The notes under the pieces are model-generated. The model was not told the DNA's origin. It did no database searches and saw only the letters and a list, made by a program, of their open reading frames with translations. A program made the translations under genes and the position numbers. From JAICYJ01 sp963766445 (lineage in GTDB: Bacteria; Actinomycetota; Thermoleophilia; Gaiellales; JAICJC01), in NCBI GenBank assembly GCA_963766445.1, contig CAVXZW010000029.1, positions 124,001 to 188,000 of the forward strand: a stretch of DNA of 64,000 nt, written 5' to 3'. Shown here piece by piece: positions 35,249 to 48,900 of the stretch (its first letter is position 1; the number at the start of each line of letters is the position of its first letter).

Positions 35249-36315
35249 CCGCAGCCGTCCGACCCCGCACGGCGGCCCCGTCACGACGTCCATGTCAGCG
35301 ACCGCGGGTCGGAACGCCGGGATCGAGCCGGTCGCGCCGGTGCGCCGGTCGAACACCTTCACCTCGTCCTGTAGCGACACCGCCAGGTAGCGGCCGCCGG
35401 GAGACCAGGCGTAGGAGTGGGCGATCGGCGGGGCGCCCGCAGGTACGCCGCCCGGCTGCAACGACTGCAGCACGTCACGATTCGTCCCCTGCTCGTACCA
35501 GAACGCGCTGTCGTCGGGCGCCACCGCCAGGTGGTACGACGGCAGGGTCGTGCGGAAGATGCTCGAGCTGCCGGTCACGCGGTTCAGCACCACGATCGCG
35601 AACAGGGAGTTGGGGTCGGTGGGATCGACCGGCGCCACCGCCACGGCCAGGAGGGACGACGTGGCCGTCAGCGCGGTCACCACATACCCGTGCCGGGGCC
35701 GTCCGGCGGCGGTCTCCAGCGTGTCGCCGAGCCGCAGCCGGCCGCCGTCCTCGTAGACGGCGTGTCCGTCGGACGTGAGCGTCGTCCCGGTCGGGGTGAA
35801 GGCGGTGGTGCAGTGGTAGCCGACCGTCGCGCTGCGGCGGAACGGCGCAGCCAGGAGCTGGATCCTGATCCCGTGGCGGCGATCGGACGTACACACCGCC
35901 GCGAACCCTGAGTCCGCCGACCAGGTCACCCCGCCCACCTGGCCGCGCACCGTCGTCGCCTGCAGCTCCCGCATGGACGAGCCGCTCAGCACGACGACCG
36001 ACGCGCGCGGACGGCCCTGCGCCAGCACGACCGTGCCGTCGGGCGACGGCCAGGCCCGGCACGTAGCGCGCCCCGGCGTTCTTGGCGGCCAGCGTGGTCA
36101 TCGTCTCCCGCTCCAGCACGCAACCCTTGCCGATCCACCACAACACGCCCCCGGCCCGCCGCATCATGTCCTCTGCTGTGCAGCGGCGGCGGGTGGATGT
36201 CGGCCGGATGCGGCCCCGGCGCCGCGGCCGGCCCCGCCACCGTCGATCGGGACGGTGCCGCCACCAGCACCACCAGCGCCCCCAGCACCGTGATCAGTGG
36301 CACCGCGATCCGCAC
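35246..36315 (-). CDS. Secreted beta-propeller (WD40/TolB-like) protein, frameshifted
   Basis: About 355 residues after correction. GTG 36315 starts a signal peptide (MRIAVPLITVLGALVVLVAA). The rest repeats short beta-strand units such as GGVTWSADSGFAAVCTSD, PSYHLAVAPDDSAFWYEQG and SYAWSPGGRYLAVSLQDEV, typical of WD40-like propellers. The frame changes near 36190 and 36055, and the pieces join well (ARYVPGLA then VLAQGRPRASVVVLSG). It begins 6 nt after livF, with GAGG as SD, so it belongs to the liv operon by position. Function unknown; a link to transport is only positional. Confidence 0.7.
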
Positions 36316-36321
36316 GGCGCC

Positions 36322-37070
<749 letters not shown>

Positions 37071-37074
<4 letters not shown>

Positions 37075-37927
37075 GCGGTCGCCCCGTTTCCGGCCCCGGC
37101 GCTGCCGGCCGCGCCGCTGCCCAGATAGGCCTCGATCACGCGGTCATTGGCCTGGATCTCGGCAGGCGAACCCTCGGCGATCTTCTCGCCGTGGTCGAGC
37201 ACCGTGATCCGCTCGGACACGCCCATCACGACCTTCATGTCGTGCTCGATCAGCAGGATCGTGAGACCGCGCTCGTCGCGCAGCTGCGACACGAACCTGG
37301 TGAAGTCGGCCGACTCCTGCGGGTTCATGCCCGGCGGTCGGCTCGTCCAGCAGGAGCAGCGTCGGCTCGCTGCCGAGCGCGCGCGCCACCTCCAGCCGGC
37401 GCTGATCGCCGTACGACAGGTTCATCGAGTACTCGTCGTCGACGCGCTCGGAGAGGCCGCAGTAGCGAAGCAGCTCGCGCGCCCGCACCAGCGCGTCGCG
37501 CTCCTCGCGCCTGACGCCGGGGGTGCGCAGGATGCTGCGGATGAGTCCACCCTTCAGGCGGCAGTGCATGCCGACCAGCACGTTCTCGACCGAGGTCATG
37601 GTCTGGAACAGCCGGATGTTCTGGAACGTGCGGCCCACCCCGAGCTTGGTGATCCTGTGCGGCGGCAGGCCGCCGACGTCACGCCCTGCGAACAGGATCT
37701 CGCCGGCGGTCGGCTTGTAGGCCCCGGTCAGCATGTTGAAGAACGTGGTCTTGCCGGCGCCGTTCGGCCCGATCAGGCTCACGATCGAGCGCTCCGGCAC
37801 CACGAAGTCGATGTCGCTGCAGGCGACCAGGCCACCGAACTCCTTGCGCGCTGCCCGCGTCTCCAGGATCGCGGCGCCCTTCGGCCCGGCACGCGGGTTG
37901 CGGTGCCTCTGCCGCCTCGGTGCTCAC
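37071..37927 (-). CDS. livG: Branched-chain amino-acid ABC transporter ATPase LivG
   Basis: About 285 residues. Walker A GPNGAGKTTFFNMLTG, VGRTFQNIRLF, signature LSYGDQRRLEVARAL, Walker B LLLLDEPTAG, then MNPQE and LLIEHDMKVVM, the LivG pattern. Frame changes occur near 37900 in the N-terminal tail and near 37335 right after the Walker B aspartate-glutamate. GTG 37927 overlaps livM. Confidence 0.93.
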
Positions 37928-39105
37928 CCGACCACCACGCCGGCGGCCTCGTGCTCCTCCTTGACCACGTCGAACTCGGCCTTGCGTCTGGAACTGGGTA
38001 TCAGCCCCTGCGGGCGGAACAGCATCATCAGCACGATCAGCAGCCCGAACAGCCCGGCCTCGTACTTGGTGATCTCGATGTTGGTGCCGAAGTTGGAGTT
38101 GATGGTGTTGCCGATCGCGCCCAGCCCCTGCTGGTTCAGGTACGCCAGGATCGCGGCGCCCAGGCACACGCCCCAGACGTTGCCCATGCCGCCCAGGATC
38201 ACCATCGCCAGCAACAGCGTGGAGATGTAGAGCTTGAAGTTGTCGGGGATGGCGCCGCCCTGGTAGACGCCGTAGAAGCATCCCGCCGCACCGCCGAAGA
38301 ACGCCCCCGAGGCGTAGGCCCAGGTCTTGACCTGCATCAACGGCACGCCCATCGCGGCCGCCGCGATCTCGTCCTCGCGCAGCGCGACCCAGGCCCGTCC
38401 CAGCCGCGAATCGCGCAGCCGGATCGAGCAGAACACGGTGATCGCCACCAGCAGCAGCCCCACCCGGTAGAACCAGACGTCCAGGTTGGGCGTGAGCAGG
38501 AAGTTGTCGGGCAGGAACGGGAGGATGCCGTGCAGGTACCGGAACCCCATCGGATCGATCGGGGTGATGCCGGCGACGCCGTTGGTGAGGTTGAATCCGG
38601 TGCCGAACATGTTGTCGCCGTTGCGCACGACCTGGGGGATGATCTCGCCGAAGCCGAGCGTCACCAGCGCCAGGTAGTCACCGCGCAGGCGCAGCGTGGG
38701 CAGGCCGATCACCACACCCGCGGCGGCCGCCATCGCCGCCGCCACCGGCAGCAGCAGCCAGATCGAGATGTGGATGCCGATCGCGTGGGATTGCACGCCC
38801 ACCGCGCCGAACACGATGCTGTGGCTGGCGAACTGGGTCGATGCGAACCAGCCCGCCACGTAGCTGCCGATCGCGTAGAAGGCGACGTAGCCGAGGTCGA
38901 GCAGGCCGGCGTAGCCGACCACCATGTTCAGGCCCACCGCCATGCACACGAACACGGTCATCGTGACGGCGGTGCTCAGCGTCGGGATCAGCTGGCTGGT
39001 GCCGAGCGACGTGTAGTACTCGGGGTAGAGCACGACCAGCGGCACGATGATGATCGGGATGATCGCGCGCCGTGCCCAGCGCGGTATCGGCAGCTTGTCG
39101 ATCAT
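37924..39105 (-). CDS. livM: Branched-chain amino-acid ABC transporter permease LivM
   Basis: 393-residue permease with about ten helices and the LivM hallmarks GLNMVVGYAGLLDLGYVAFYA, TLRLRGDYLALVTLGFGEI, and the EAA-like loop RLGRAWVALREDEIAAAAMG. The C-terminal tail ends VVVG. ATG 39105 overlaps livH (ATGA). The frame is intact. Confidence 0.95.
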   Translation of the reverse strand: MIDKLPIPRWARRAIIPIIIVPLVVLYPEYYTSLGTSQLIPTLSTAVTMTVFVCMAVGLNMVVGYAGLLDLGYVAFYAIGSYVAGWFASTQFASHSIVFGAVGVQSHAIGIHISIWLLLPVAAAMAAAAGVVIGLPTLRLRGDYLALVTLGFGEIIPQVVRNGDNMFGTGFNLTNGVAGITPIDPMGFRYLHGILPFLPDNFLLTPNLDVWFYRVGLLLVAITVFCSIRLRDSRLGRAWVALREDEIAAAAMGVPLMQVKTWAYASGAFFGGAAGCFYGVYQGGAIPDNFKLYISTLLLAMVILGGMGNVWGVCLGAAILAYLNQQGLGAIGNTINSNFGTNIEITKYEAGLFGLLIVLMMLFRPQGLIPSSRRKAEFDVVKEEHEAAGVVVG

Positions 39106-40154
39106 GCTCTGTCGGCCTCCGGCTGCCCCAGCAGCCCCTGTGGCCGGAACACGAGGATCAGGATCAGGATCGAGAACACGATCGAGGTCGTCCACTGCTC
39201 ACCCGGCGCGTGCCAGGAGAGGCCCTCGTTGAATGCCTGGATCAACCCGATGATGAGCGCGCCCAGGGTGGCTCCCGTGAGGTTGCCGATGCCGCCCAGC
39301 ACGGCGGCGGTGAAGGCCAATAGCCCGATCTGGCCGAGGTCGTAACGGGTGGTCGTGATCTCGAGCACGTAGAGGGTGCCGCCTGCACCGGCCAGGATGC
39401 CCGCCAGCGCGAACGTGAACGAGATCGTGCGGTCGACGTCGACGCCCATCATGCGGGCGGCGTCCATGTCCTGGGCCACGGCCCGCATGGCCTTTCCCTG
39501 GCGGGTGCGCCGCACCACGTAGGTGAGCGCCAGCAGCAGCGGGATCGTCGCCAGGATCACGATCAGCGACTTCGCGGGCCAGTCGAGGAACAGGATGTTG
39601 CTGGGCAGGATCGCGCCCACCCCGGTGTAGTTGGGCCCGTAGAAGAACTGGGCCGCGTTGCTGAGGATGTACGAGATGCCGAGCGTGGTGATCAGCGGCG
39701 CCAGCCGTGGCGCATTCCGCAGCCGCCGCAGAGCCACGCGTTCGATGGTCGGGTTGAGGATGCCGCAGAAGACCATCGCTCCCAGCATCGCCGCCAGCAC
39801 GCCGAGGAACGTGACGATGCCCGACTGGGAGCCGTCCAGCCCCAGCCTGGTGCCCGCGATCGAGACGGTGATCATCGTGCCCCACATGAACACGTCGCCG
39901 TGGGCGAAGTTGATCAGCTCGATGATGCCGTACACCAGCGTGTAGCCGAGCGCGATCAGTGCGTACAGGGCGCCGTTGGTGAACCCGATCAGCAGCACCG
40001 ACCCGAACTGACCGGGCCCCTGGACGAAGTTCACGGCCAGCCAGAACACGAGCAGGGCCAGCAGCGCGATCGTGACTGCCCGGTTCAGCAGCCCGGTGAT
40101 ACGAGGGAGCACCGCCAGGACAGGCCGTCGCGCGGTGTGCGTGTCGGTTGCCAT
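39102..40154 (-). CDS. livH: Branched-chain amino-acid ABC transporter permease LivH
   Basis: 350 residues. LivH markers are NGALYALIALGYTLVYGIIE, INFAHGDVFMWG, TRQGKAMRAVAQDMDAARMM (EAA-like loop) and RPQGLLGQ at the end. The N-terminal 35 residues form a longer cytoplasmic tail than in E. coli. ATG 40154 lies 22 nt after livK. The frame is intact. Confidence 0.95.
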   Translation of the reverse strand: MATDTHTARRPVLAVLPRITGLLNRAVTIALLALLVFWLAVNFVQGPGQFGSVLLIGFTNGALYALIALGYTLVYGIIELINFAHGDVFMWGTMITVSIAGTRLGLDGSQSGIVTFLGVLAAMLGAMVFCGILNPTIERVALRRLRNAPRLAPLITTLGISYILSNAAQFFYGPNYTGVGAILPSNILFLDWPAKSLIVILATIPLLLALTYVVRRTRQGKAMRAVAQDMDAARMMGVDVDRTISFTFALAGILAGAGGTLYVLEITTTRYDLGQIGLLAFTAAVLGGIGNLTGATLGALIIGLIQAFNEGLSWHAPGEQWTTSIVFSILILILVFRPQGLLGQPEADRA

Positions 40155-40176
40155 GGCGGCGCTCCCTCTCCTTCGA

Positions 40177-41512
40177 TCAGCCGCTACCGGTGATCTTGGC
40201 GACCAGTGCCGGGTCAGGGTTGACGACCTGGTAGGTGTCGAACTCCCCCGACTTCGAGTTGCCAATACCGATCGTGAACTGCTGCTGACCGATGATGTCG
40301 CCCTGGTTACCGATCTGGAACGTCCCCAGGATGCCGTTGGTGATCTTCATCCCGAACACGTTCTTGGTGACCGACGCCCGCGTGCCGTCAGATGCGGCGA
40401 TCGCGTTCAGCAGCACCTGCGCGGTCTGGGCGGCGTAGGCGGTGTACGGCTGCACCGTGGTGACGCCGTACTTGGCCTTGAACTGGTCGATGAACGTCTT
40501 GCCCTCGCCGACCAGCTTGTCGGCCGGGAACGCCCGCGTTGCTGACGTACATGCCCTGTCCGGCCGCTCCTGCCGAGCCCGAACCGGTCAGCGTCGAGCT
40601 GATGAAGAAGCCGTCAGGCGCGATCAGCTTGACACCGGTGTTCGCTCCCAGCACGGCAACCTTGTCCTTGATCAGCTGGCCGCCGTTCGAGCAGATCAGG
40701 CCGCCCAGGAAGATCGCATCCGGGTTGGTCGCCTTGATCTTCTGCATCAGGGCCTGGTAGTTGGCGGCCTTGGGATCCCACGAGTCGCGCCCGGCGACCT
40801 TGATGCCGAGCTGCGTCGCCGCCTTCTGGAAGAAGTCGGCCACACCGACGCCGTAGGACTCCTTGTCGTCGAGCACGTACACGCTCTTGACGCCCAGCTT
40901 CTGCGCCAGGGTGGCGTCCACCGCGCCCTGCGAGTTGTCCACCGCGACCACGCGAGCGTAGTTGCGGACGCCGCTCGGGTAGTACTTCTCGGGCTCGCCC
41001 GGCTCACCGCTCGGCTGCGTCAGCCCGAGGTTGGTGTTGGCGCCGGAGATCTCGATCAGTCCGACCCGGTTCAGGATCGGCACCTCGAGCTTCGCGCACG
41101 GCGAGTTGAGCGTGCCCAGCACCCCGATCACGCTGGAATCGCGAACGTAGGCATTCGCATTCGAGCTGCAGGTCGCCGGGTCGTAGGCACCCGCCTGGGC
41201 CGTCGAGTCGTCACAGTCCTGGTACTGGACCGTGTACTTGCCGGCCTTGTAGTTGTGCTGGGCCAGGATCATGTTGATGGCCTCGGACATCTGGTCGGTC
41301 TGGATCTTGTTGGAACCCTGCCGCGGCAGGTCGGACACGATCGTGAACTGGCCTTTGCCCTGCGGTGCGTGGCAGGTGGAGATGTTGACAGGGGTGCCCG
41401 CATTACCGCCACCACCGCCGCTCGAGCTGCTGCTGCTACTTCCACAGCCGGCAGCTACTGCCAGTGCAAGGACTGCAACGATCGGTATGGCTCGGAATCG
41501 AACCGTCCCCAT
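40177..41512 (-). CDS. livK: Branched-chain amino-acid-binding lipoprotein LivK-like
   Basis: About 444 residues. Signal MGTVRFRAIPIVAVLALAVAAGC with lipobox VAAGC, then a Ser/Gly linker and a type I periplasmic-binding fold (FTIVSDLPRQGSNKIQTDQM, GVLGTLNSPCAKLEVPILNR, ATNPDAIFLGGLICSNGGQ). A frame change near 40535 precedes KTFIDQFKAKYGVTTVQPY. SD GGAGGAAC lies before ATG 41512. It is the first gene of livKHMGF. Substrates in this family range from Leu/Ile/Val to aromatic compounds. Confidence 0.9.
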
Positions 41513-41637
41513 CACGTTCCTCCATCGTCGGGAGTTTGAGTCCGGGCCGGTCTGGCACCCGTTCGCCGATTGGCGACTGTGGTATTTACCATTCCTAAAC
41601 ACGTAGTACAAGCCTGACGGGCGATTCGGACGACACA

Positions 41638-42231
41638 TTGCGAACAACAAAACTGAAGACGGCGCTCCTGGCCGTGGCGCTTGTGCTCGCCACCGCGGCC
41701 TGTGGAAGCAGCCGCGCAGACACTGTTTCAAGCGACCATACGGCATCCGCGAGCTGCCCGTCGATTCGCGCCGCCGGCTGGCAGCGGTGGGCGAACCACG
41801 TACACATGACTGTGTTCTGCCCCACATGGCTTCCCATCTACATCGATGGCGTGATCGGGGGCGACCTGAACACGTCCGCATCGCCGGGCCGCTTCTGGCA
41901 GGTGCACTTCGTCTGGCGCTCCGACGACTTCAGCCAGCTGATCCACATCGTGTTCGAGGGCTATGCCCCGGGAACGTGGCCGCGCCGGTGCGGCGGGGTG
42001 CCCTGCTATGGCGGACGCGACGGCACCGAGTCGCTGGGAGGCCACGACGTCACGTGGTACACGCGGAACCGCGGCTCCAGCACCGGGCACATCGCCGCGG
42101 TCTTCCGCGACGGCCGCAACACCTACGTGGTCAGCCTGCATGTGATCGACCCCTACACGGCGGCCACGGCGAAGGCGACCGTGGCCCGGATCGTGAAGGA
42201 GCTGGTGCCGGTGCAGCCCGCCGCTGCCTGA
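41638..42231 (+). CDS. Four-cysteine lipoprotein, paralogue 1
   Basis: 197 residues from TTG 41638 (MRTTKLKTALLAVALVLATAAC, lipobox TAAC). I do not recognise a named family. The mature part has CPSIRAAGWQRWAN, VFCPTWLP, later RRCGGVPCYGG, VTWYTRNRGSS and a conserved end RIVKELVPVQPAA. These align along the full length with the lipoprotein at 43709-44341: CPxxxxxGWQ, CPxWLP, C...VPC, TxYTxNxG and the LVxVxPAA end. The four mature cysteines probably form two disulfides outside the membrane. The TTG start has no in-frame ATG or GTG alternative upstream before a stop. Confidence 0.75.
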   Translation: MRTTKLKTALLAVALVLATAACGSSRADTVSSDHTASASCPSIRAAGWQRWANHVHMTVFCPTWLPIYIDGVIGGDLNTSASPGRFWQVHFVWRSDDFSQLIHIVFEGYAPGTWPRRCGGVPCYGGRDGTESLGGHDVTWYTRNRGSSTGHIAAVFRDGRNTYVVSLHVIDPYTAATAKATVARIVKELVPVQPAAA

Positions 42232-42282
42232 GGCTCCACGTGAGTCGTTGCTGAAGAAGACGGTCTATGGCGCGCCTTCGCC

Positions 42283-42294
42283 GCCGCCGGCGGC
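42283..42294. terminator. GC palindrome between convergent genes
   Basis: GCCGCCGGCGGC in the 68-bp gap where the lipoprotein and DyP-like genes converge. It could be a bidirectional hairpin; no U tract is present. Confidence 0.25.
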
Positions 42295-42299
42295 TATTG

Positions 42300-43706
42300 C
42301 TACAGAAATTCGGCCAGCGGAAACGCCCGATGCCGCCGCGGCGGCACCAGGAAGCTCTGCCTATGCGTGGTCGTCAGCACCGAGTTGAACCCCTGGCCGG
42401 GGTCGCGCGGTGCCAGTGGCAGCCGCCGGTCGCCCGGCAGCACCCCGTCCATGGCCAGCCGGTTGCGGTGGAAGTCGTCGCTGGTGGGGTTGAACACCAC
42501 GAAGTGCAGGCCGGCCCGGGCCTCCGGGCTGATCCCGTCGCGGCCGGGATCCGCGCTCCAGTAGAACGGGTTGTCGAGCGTGTTGAAATCGGCGCGGATC
42601 GGCACCGCCGTGCCCTTCGCATAGGCGGTGCCGTCGCGCCCCACCACATCCGCCGCCAGCCGCGAGGTCTGCTGGATGGCCGGGCTGTGGCCGATGCGCG
42701 CGTAGCGCGCAGCATCCTTGCGGATGGCAGCCACGGTGGGTACGTCGTCCTTACCCTGGCTGACGGTCAGCGTCCCCTCGGGCACGTTCCGCGCCGGGCC
42801 GAACACGGTGGCGGCCCGTTGGCCGTGATCGAACGTCAGGAACCAGGATTCCAGGTCCTCGAAGATGTGCGAGACGTGCATCGTCGTGCCCTGCCGGAAG
42901 TAGCCGCCGGGGCCGCCGTCCGAGTAGCCCAGCGTCTCGATGTTCGCGATCCGCTCGGGCCCCAGTGACGCCTTCTGCGTTGACGTGAATCCCAGGAACA
43001 GCTCGGCCTGCTTCGGGATCAGGTCGGCACCGGGGACGCCGGCCGCCACCGCCAGCTTGTGCGGCAGCCCCTCGCCGCCGTCGAAGCCGCCGCCCACGAA
43101 GCCGCGGCGGATGCTGGTCGGCTGCCACACGTCGAGGTTTCCGACCAGCCGTTCGTGGGCGTCGTGGATGTGCGCCGGGTTGTCGCTTCGCAGCAGCAGC
43201 ACCGCGTCGTTCTGCTCGAGCAGCAGGCCATTCGCATCGCTCGGGAAGCGGATCGCGTCAAGCAGCACCGAGACCGGGTGCCCGGCCGCCTGGGAGGCGC
43301 GGCGATCGACCGGGACGTGGTCACGCGCCGGCGACGCCACCGCGCCCCTGAAGTACGGCATCCCCCACCCCACGGTCACGCCCAGACCGGCGGGGCTGGA
43401 CGCGTAGTCCTGGTCGAGTCCGGCCAGCGCCTGGGCCAGCCGGCGCTGGGCGTCACGCAGGTCGGCGGGGCCGCCGCCGGGCAGCCGGAACGTGACGATC
43501 TCGTGGTGCAGCGGCGGCACCACCACATCGACGTCGTTGTCGGTGACGACCCGCAGCCCGCCCAAGACGTGCTGCTCGGGCGGCCGCGCCGTGACCACGG
43601 GCCGGCTGGGGGCGCGGCCGGCGCGCTCGGCCAGCTCGTAGAGCCCGGCCGCGGCCAGCGTGGTGGCGCCGACGCCGGCCAGCAGCTGCCTGCGTGTCAG
43701 CTCCAC
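42300..43706 (-). CDS. Tat-exported DyP-type peroxidase-like protein
   Basis: 468 residues from GTG 43706 (VELTRRQLLAGVGATTLAAA): a twin-arginine TRRQLL signal with hydrophobic core. The fold pattern resembles dye-decolourising peroxidases. An N-terminal half ends FRGAVAS...RDHVPVDRR, FVGGGFDGGEG takes the place of the GxxDG motif, and a C-terminal half has HVSHIFEDLESWF and PFYWSADPGRDG. The classic heme-pocket Arg/Asp set cannot be confirmed by eye, so heme binding is uncertain. The stop of the upstream lipoprotein gene is 2 nt from the start. The frame is intact. Confidence 0.6.
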   Translation of the reverse strand: MELTRRQLLAGVGATTLAAAGLYELAERAGRAPSRPVVTARPPEQHVLGGLRVVTDNDVDVVVPPLHHEIVTFRLPGGGPADLRDAQRRLAQALAGLDQDYASSPAGLGVTVGWGMPYFRGAVASPARDHVPVDRRASQAAGHPVSVLLDAIRFPSDANGLLLEQNDAVLLLRSDNPAHIHDAHERLVGNLDVWQPTSIRRGFVGGGFDGGEGLPHKLAVAAGVPGADLIPKQAELFLGFTSTQKASLGPERIANIETLGYSDGGPGGYFRQGTTMHVSHIFEDLESWFLTFDHGQRAATVFGPARNVPEGTLTVSQGKDDVPTVAAIRKDAARYARIGHSPAIQQTSRLAADVVGRDGTAYAKGTAVPIRADFNTLDNPFYWSADPGRDGISPEARAGLHFVVFNPTSDDFHRNRLAMDGVLPGDRRLPLAPRDPGQGFNSVLTTTHRQSFLVPPRRHRAFPLAEFL

Positions 43707-43708
43707 GG

Positions 43709-44341
43709 TCAGGCGGCCGGCTCGACCACGACCAGGTGCGTCAGGATCCGCCGCAGGTCGGCGTTGACGGTGTCGTAGGTGAGCGGAGCAGCGACGTGCT
43801 GGCTGGCCGTGTACAGGGATCCGGCGTGGCGCCAGGCGTAGACGAGGTGCCATTGGTCGGCGCCCTGGTTGACCGTGTACAGCGTCGCGGTGATCGGCCC
43901 GGCGTGGACGGTGCCGTGGGGGTCGGCGAAGCACGGCACGCGGTGCTCGACCTGCTTACCCGAGCCGGCCTCGGTGGCGACGCAGCTGGGGATGGTGGTG
44001 CGGCCGGGATAGGCGCGCAGGATCACGTGCACCTCGCCGGTCTGGGCCTCGACCCAGATCCAGCTGGCCAGATAGCTCCTGTCTTTGGACACCGAGAGGA
44101 CGGCGTTGTCGGCGGCGCCCGCCTCGCCCTTGTCGATCTTCCCCACCAGCGGGTTGGGCAGCCAGGCCGGGCAGTAGACGTCGGTGTCGATGCGGTTGGC
44201 CAGCGTCTGCCAGCCGAGCTTCAACGCCGCCGGGCACTTCGGCTTGCTGGTGGTGGCCGCGTCGGCGCCGCCCTGGCCGCAGCCGCTGGAGGCAAGCGCC
44301 AGCAGCGCCAGGAGCAGTGGCGCGACGGCTGCCGATCTCAT
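43709..44341 (-). CDS. Four-cysteine lipoprotein, paralogue 2
   Basis: 210 residues from ATG 44341 (MRSAAVAPLLLALLALASSGC, lipobox SSGC); TTG 44356 is an alternative start. The mature sequence CPAALKLGWQTLANRIDTDV, YCPAWLPNP, SCVATEAG, RVPCFAD, TLYTVNQG and ILTHLVVVEPAA is paralogous to the lipoprotein at 41638. Family unknown. It sits between the double-ATPase ABC protein and the DyP-like gene in one minus-strand operon. A role as a substrate-binding or chaperone lipoprotein for the exporter or for the DyP-like enzyme is conceivable. Confidence 0.78.
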   Translation of the reverse strand: MRSAAVAPLLLALLALASSGCGQGGADAATTSKPKCPAALKLGWQTLANRIDTDVYCPAWLPNPLVGKIDKGEAGAADNAVLSVSKDRSYLASWIWVEAQTGEVHVILRAYPGRTTIPSCVATEAGSGKQVEHRVPCFADPHGTVHAGPITATLYTVNQGADQWHLVYAWRHAGSLYTASQHVAAPLTYDTVNADLRRILTHLVVVEPAA

Positions 44342-44413
44342 CCAGGTACGTGCCAAGGCGATCCGGTGAATGGTACCGACATCAACCCCGACCGGCCCGC
44401 AGGCGGCGCCACA

Positions 44414-45984
<1,571 letters not shown>

Positions 45985-45988
<4 letters not shown>

Positions 45989-48900
45989 GGCGCCTCCCCC
46001 GTGGCCCGCCGCGGCAGGTCGGCCGAGAACGCGGCCCTGGTCGACAGCGCCACCGCCAGCGCCGACAGCAGCAGGAACGCGGCCAGCCCGGCCAGCACAA
46101 CCGGCCAGGCCAGGTGCCGCTCGAGCGGCGGAACCGGAACCGTGGCCGACGCGGTCACCTGCACCAGGCCGACCGTGGCCGTCGACAGCACCACTCCGAT
46201 CACCACGGCCACCACCAGTCCCACGGCGGTCACGATCGCCGCCCGCAGCCGCAGCTGGCTCCGCAGCGTGGGCGGCCCCACGCCCTGCGCCTCCAGGTCG
46301 AACAGCGCCACCCGGTCGTCGCGCACGGCGGCGGCCACCGACAGCAGCAGCGCCGCCAGCGAGAGCAGCAGCGCCAGCACGGCGGCGCCCTCCAGCACCA
46401 GCCGGATGCCGCGCGAGAGCGGGTCGCTGCGCAGGGCCGCGAGCGTGACCGCGTGCGAGCTGCGCGTCATGCTGTCGTAGGGCGGCCGCGTGACCTGAAC
46501 GTTGAGTGCGGCCACCCGCTCGGCGTTGCGCGCTCGCAGCCACATCTCCGACGGCACCGCCGAACCCGGATCGTCGGCGTTGAGCGCGGTCGCAAGCAGC
46601 GTCTCGTCGGCCGTCGCGAAGCTGCCCGATACGGTCGGAAAGCGCCGTCCCACGGCCACCACGCGGCCGGGCACGCTGATGCCGGCAAACGTCAGGCGCA
46701 CCAGGCCGCCGACGGCGGCGCGGGCCAGGTCGGGGCTCACCATCACCGGCACCGGCCGGCCGTCGCTGGGCTGGACGGGCCGCAGCAGCGGGTGCGTGGC
46801 GCCCGTGATCACGAAGCGCACCGGAGCGCCGGGGCCGCCGGCCACCAGCCCGCCGCGGCCGATCCACCCTGACCAGTCGGTGACGCGGGCGGCGCCCAGC
46901 GTCAGCGGGCCGAGCAGCACGCTGCCCTTGATGCCGGAGGCCGCCCCGCCCTCGCCCTGCTGGTGGATTGCGATCTTGGAGTCGGCGGCCGTGCGGTCGA
47001 TCGAGATCGCCACCAGCCGCGACCCCGCCAGCCGCGCCGGCAAGCCGTCGCTCCAGCTGCGAGTGGCCCACGCGGGCGACACCCAGAGGCAGGCTCACGA
47101 AGGATTGGCGATCGGTCTGCAGCACCAGCGCCGTTGTCACGGCCGAGCCGGTCACATCTACCGGTAGGCGCAGCAGACCCGATCCGGTCAGCAGCGGCCC
47201 GCGCATCGACACATCGCCGGCCGGAGTCAGGCGCCGCGCCAGGGTGGCCTGGCTGACGGTGGACGTATCGCTGCGCCAGCGCAGGGCGGGGATGTCCTTC
47301 GCCGGCAGCGCCAGCGCGGTGACGTCGACCGGCCGTGTCCCTGTCGCAGCGGCCGTGGCGCTCAGCCGCAGCACCGGCATGGCGACGGTGCCGCCCGCAA
47401 GCCGTTGGTACTGCTCCAGAGAGGCGGCATCCAGCGGCCGCACCAGCTGCGGGCCCTCCGCCAGCGTGACGTCAGCGGGCACCGCGAAGTCGGCCTGGTC
47501 GCTCTGGCCGGCGCGCAGCGTCTGGCCGTAGGCGGTGGCGAAGAAGCCGAGGCCGAGCGCCACGGCCAGGAACGCCGCCGCGATCGCCGCCGGCAGCGGC
47601 TCACGCGCCACCGACACGACCGCGATCCGCACCGCCGCCGAGGCGCCGCGCACGCGTCGCTCCAGCAACCGCATGGCCGGGCCCAGCAGCCGCGCCACCG
47701 CCACGCCGGCCACCAGCGCCACCAGCAGGGGAAGCAGCGGCAGCAAGGGGTCCGGAGCGGGCGTCCGTGGTGGCGCCGACGCTGGTGGCACCCCGCGCCG
47801 CCGCGAGCACCAGCGCCGCCAGGCCGGCCACGGCCACCGCATCGGCCAGCACGCCTCCGTAGCGGGTCGGCCCGTCGGGCAGGAGCAGCACCACGACCAC
47901 CAGCAGCACCGACGCCACCAGCGCCGCCAGGCCGAGCAGCAACGCCTGCCCGGTCAACAGCGAGTGCGACATCACCGCGCCGGCAGGAAGGCCCGCGGAG
48001 TTGCACACGGCCACCCCGATCACGATCCCGACCAGCGCGCCCGCAAGCACGCCCAGCAGGGCGATCCAGCCGCCCTCGGCCAGGGCGAACAGCCAGACCT
48101 GGCCGCGGCGCGCGCCCCGGCGCTCCAGCCGCCGCCGCTCCGCCACCGCGTCGCCGCGCAGCGCGTTCGCGGCCAGCACCACGAACGCCAGCAGCAGCGT
48201 GGCCACCTCGCCGCCGACCAGCGTGAGCCGGGCTCCCGCCGTGTCGCTGCGGTCGGTGGCGTCGATCAGGGCCTGGTCGGGGGCCGAGATGCTCCACTGG
48301 CTGAAGCCCGAGCTGAGGCCGGTCAGCGCCCGCGCCTCGCGTCCCAGCAGCGAGTCGATGTCCCAGCTGTGCACCCTGTCCGGGTCGATCGGGCGCGTCC
48401 AGGAGTACGTGCGGTAGATCGGTGCCAGTCCGGGCAGCTGCGAGACCTGCTCCACATCGCCCGACACCAGCGTGGCCGGTGGGGTGCGATGGCCCGCGCT
48501 GACGCCGAGGTCGGTGAGCGACCCGAACGGCAGCGCCGACGTGAGCCGACCGGTGCCTACGCTGACGAGGCGTGTCGGCCCTGCGGCGGCGACCGGCATC
48601 GGCGCGCCCGCCACCTGCACCACCTCACAGCGGCTGGGCGTGCAGCTACGCGGCAGCCGGCCACTGGTCAGCCTCACCCACCTGCCGATGTCGTTGACGC
48701 CCGTGACCACGGCGATGCGGCTGTTCTCGAAGCGCGTCTCGCGGTAGAGCACCGTACGCACGGCGGGGCCCGGTGCCAGCTGCGCGAGCGCGCGGGTGGC
48801 GGGCGGGTCGACCGCCTTGTAGCCGCCCGCCGGCGCCCCGCTCCACAGCACCCGCATCGCCCGCTGGTCGACCGGCACCCCGGCCAGGGCGCGCTGCACG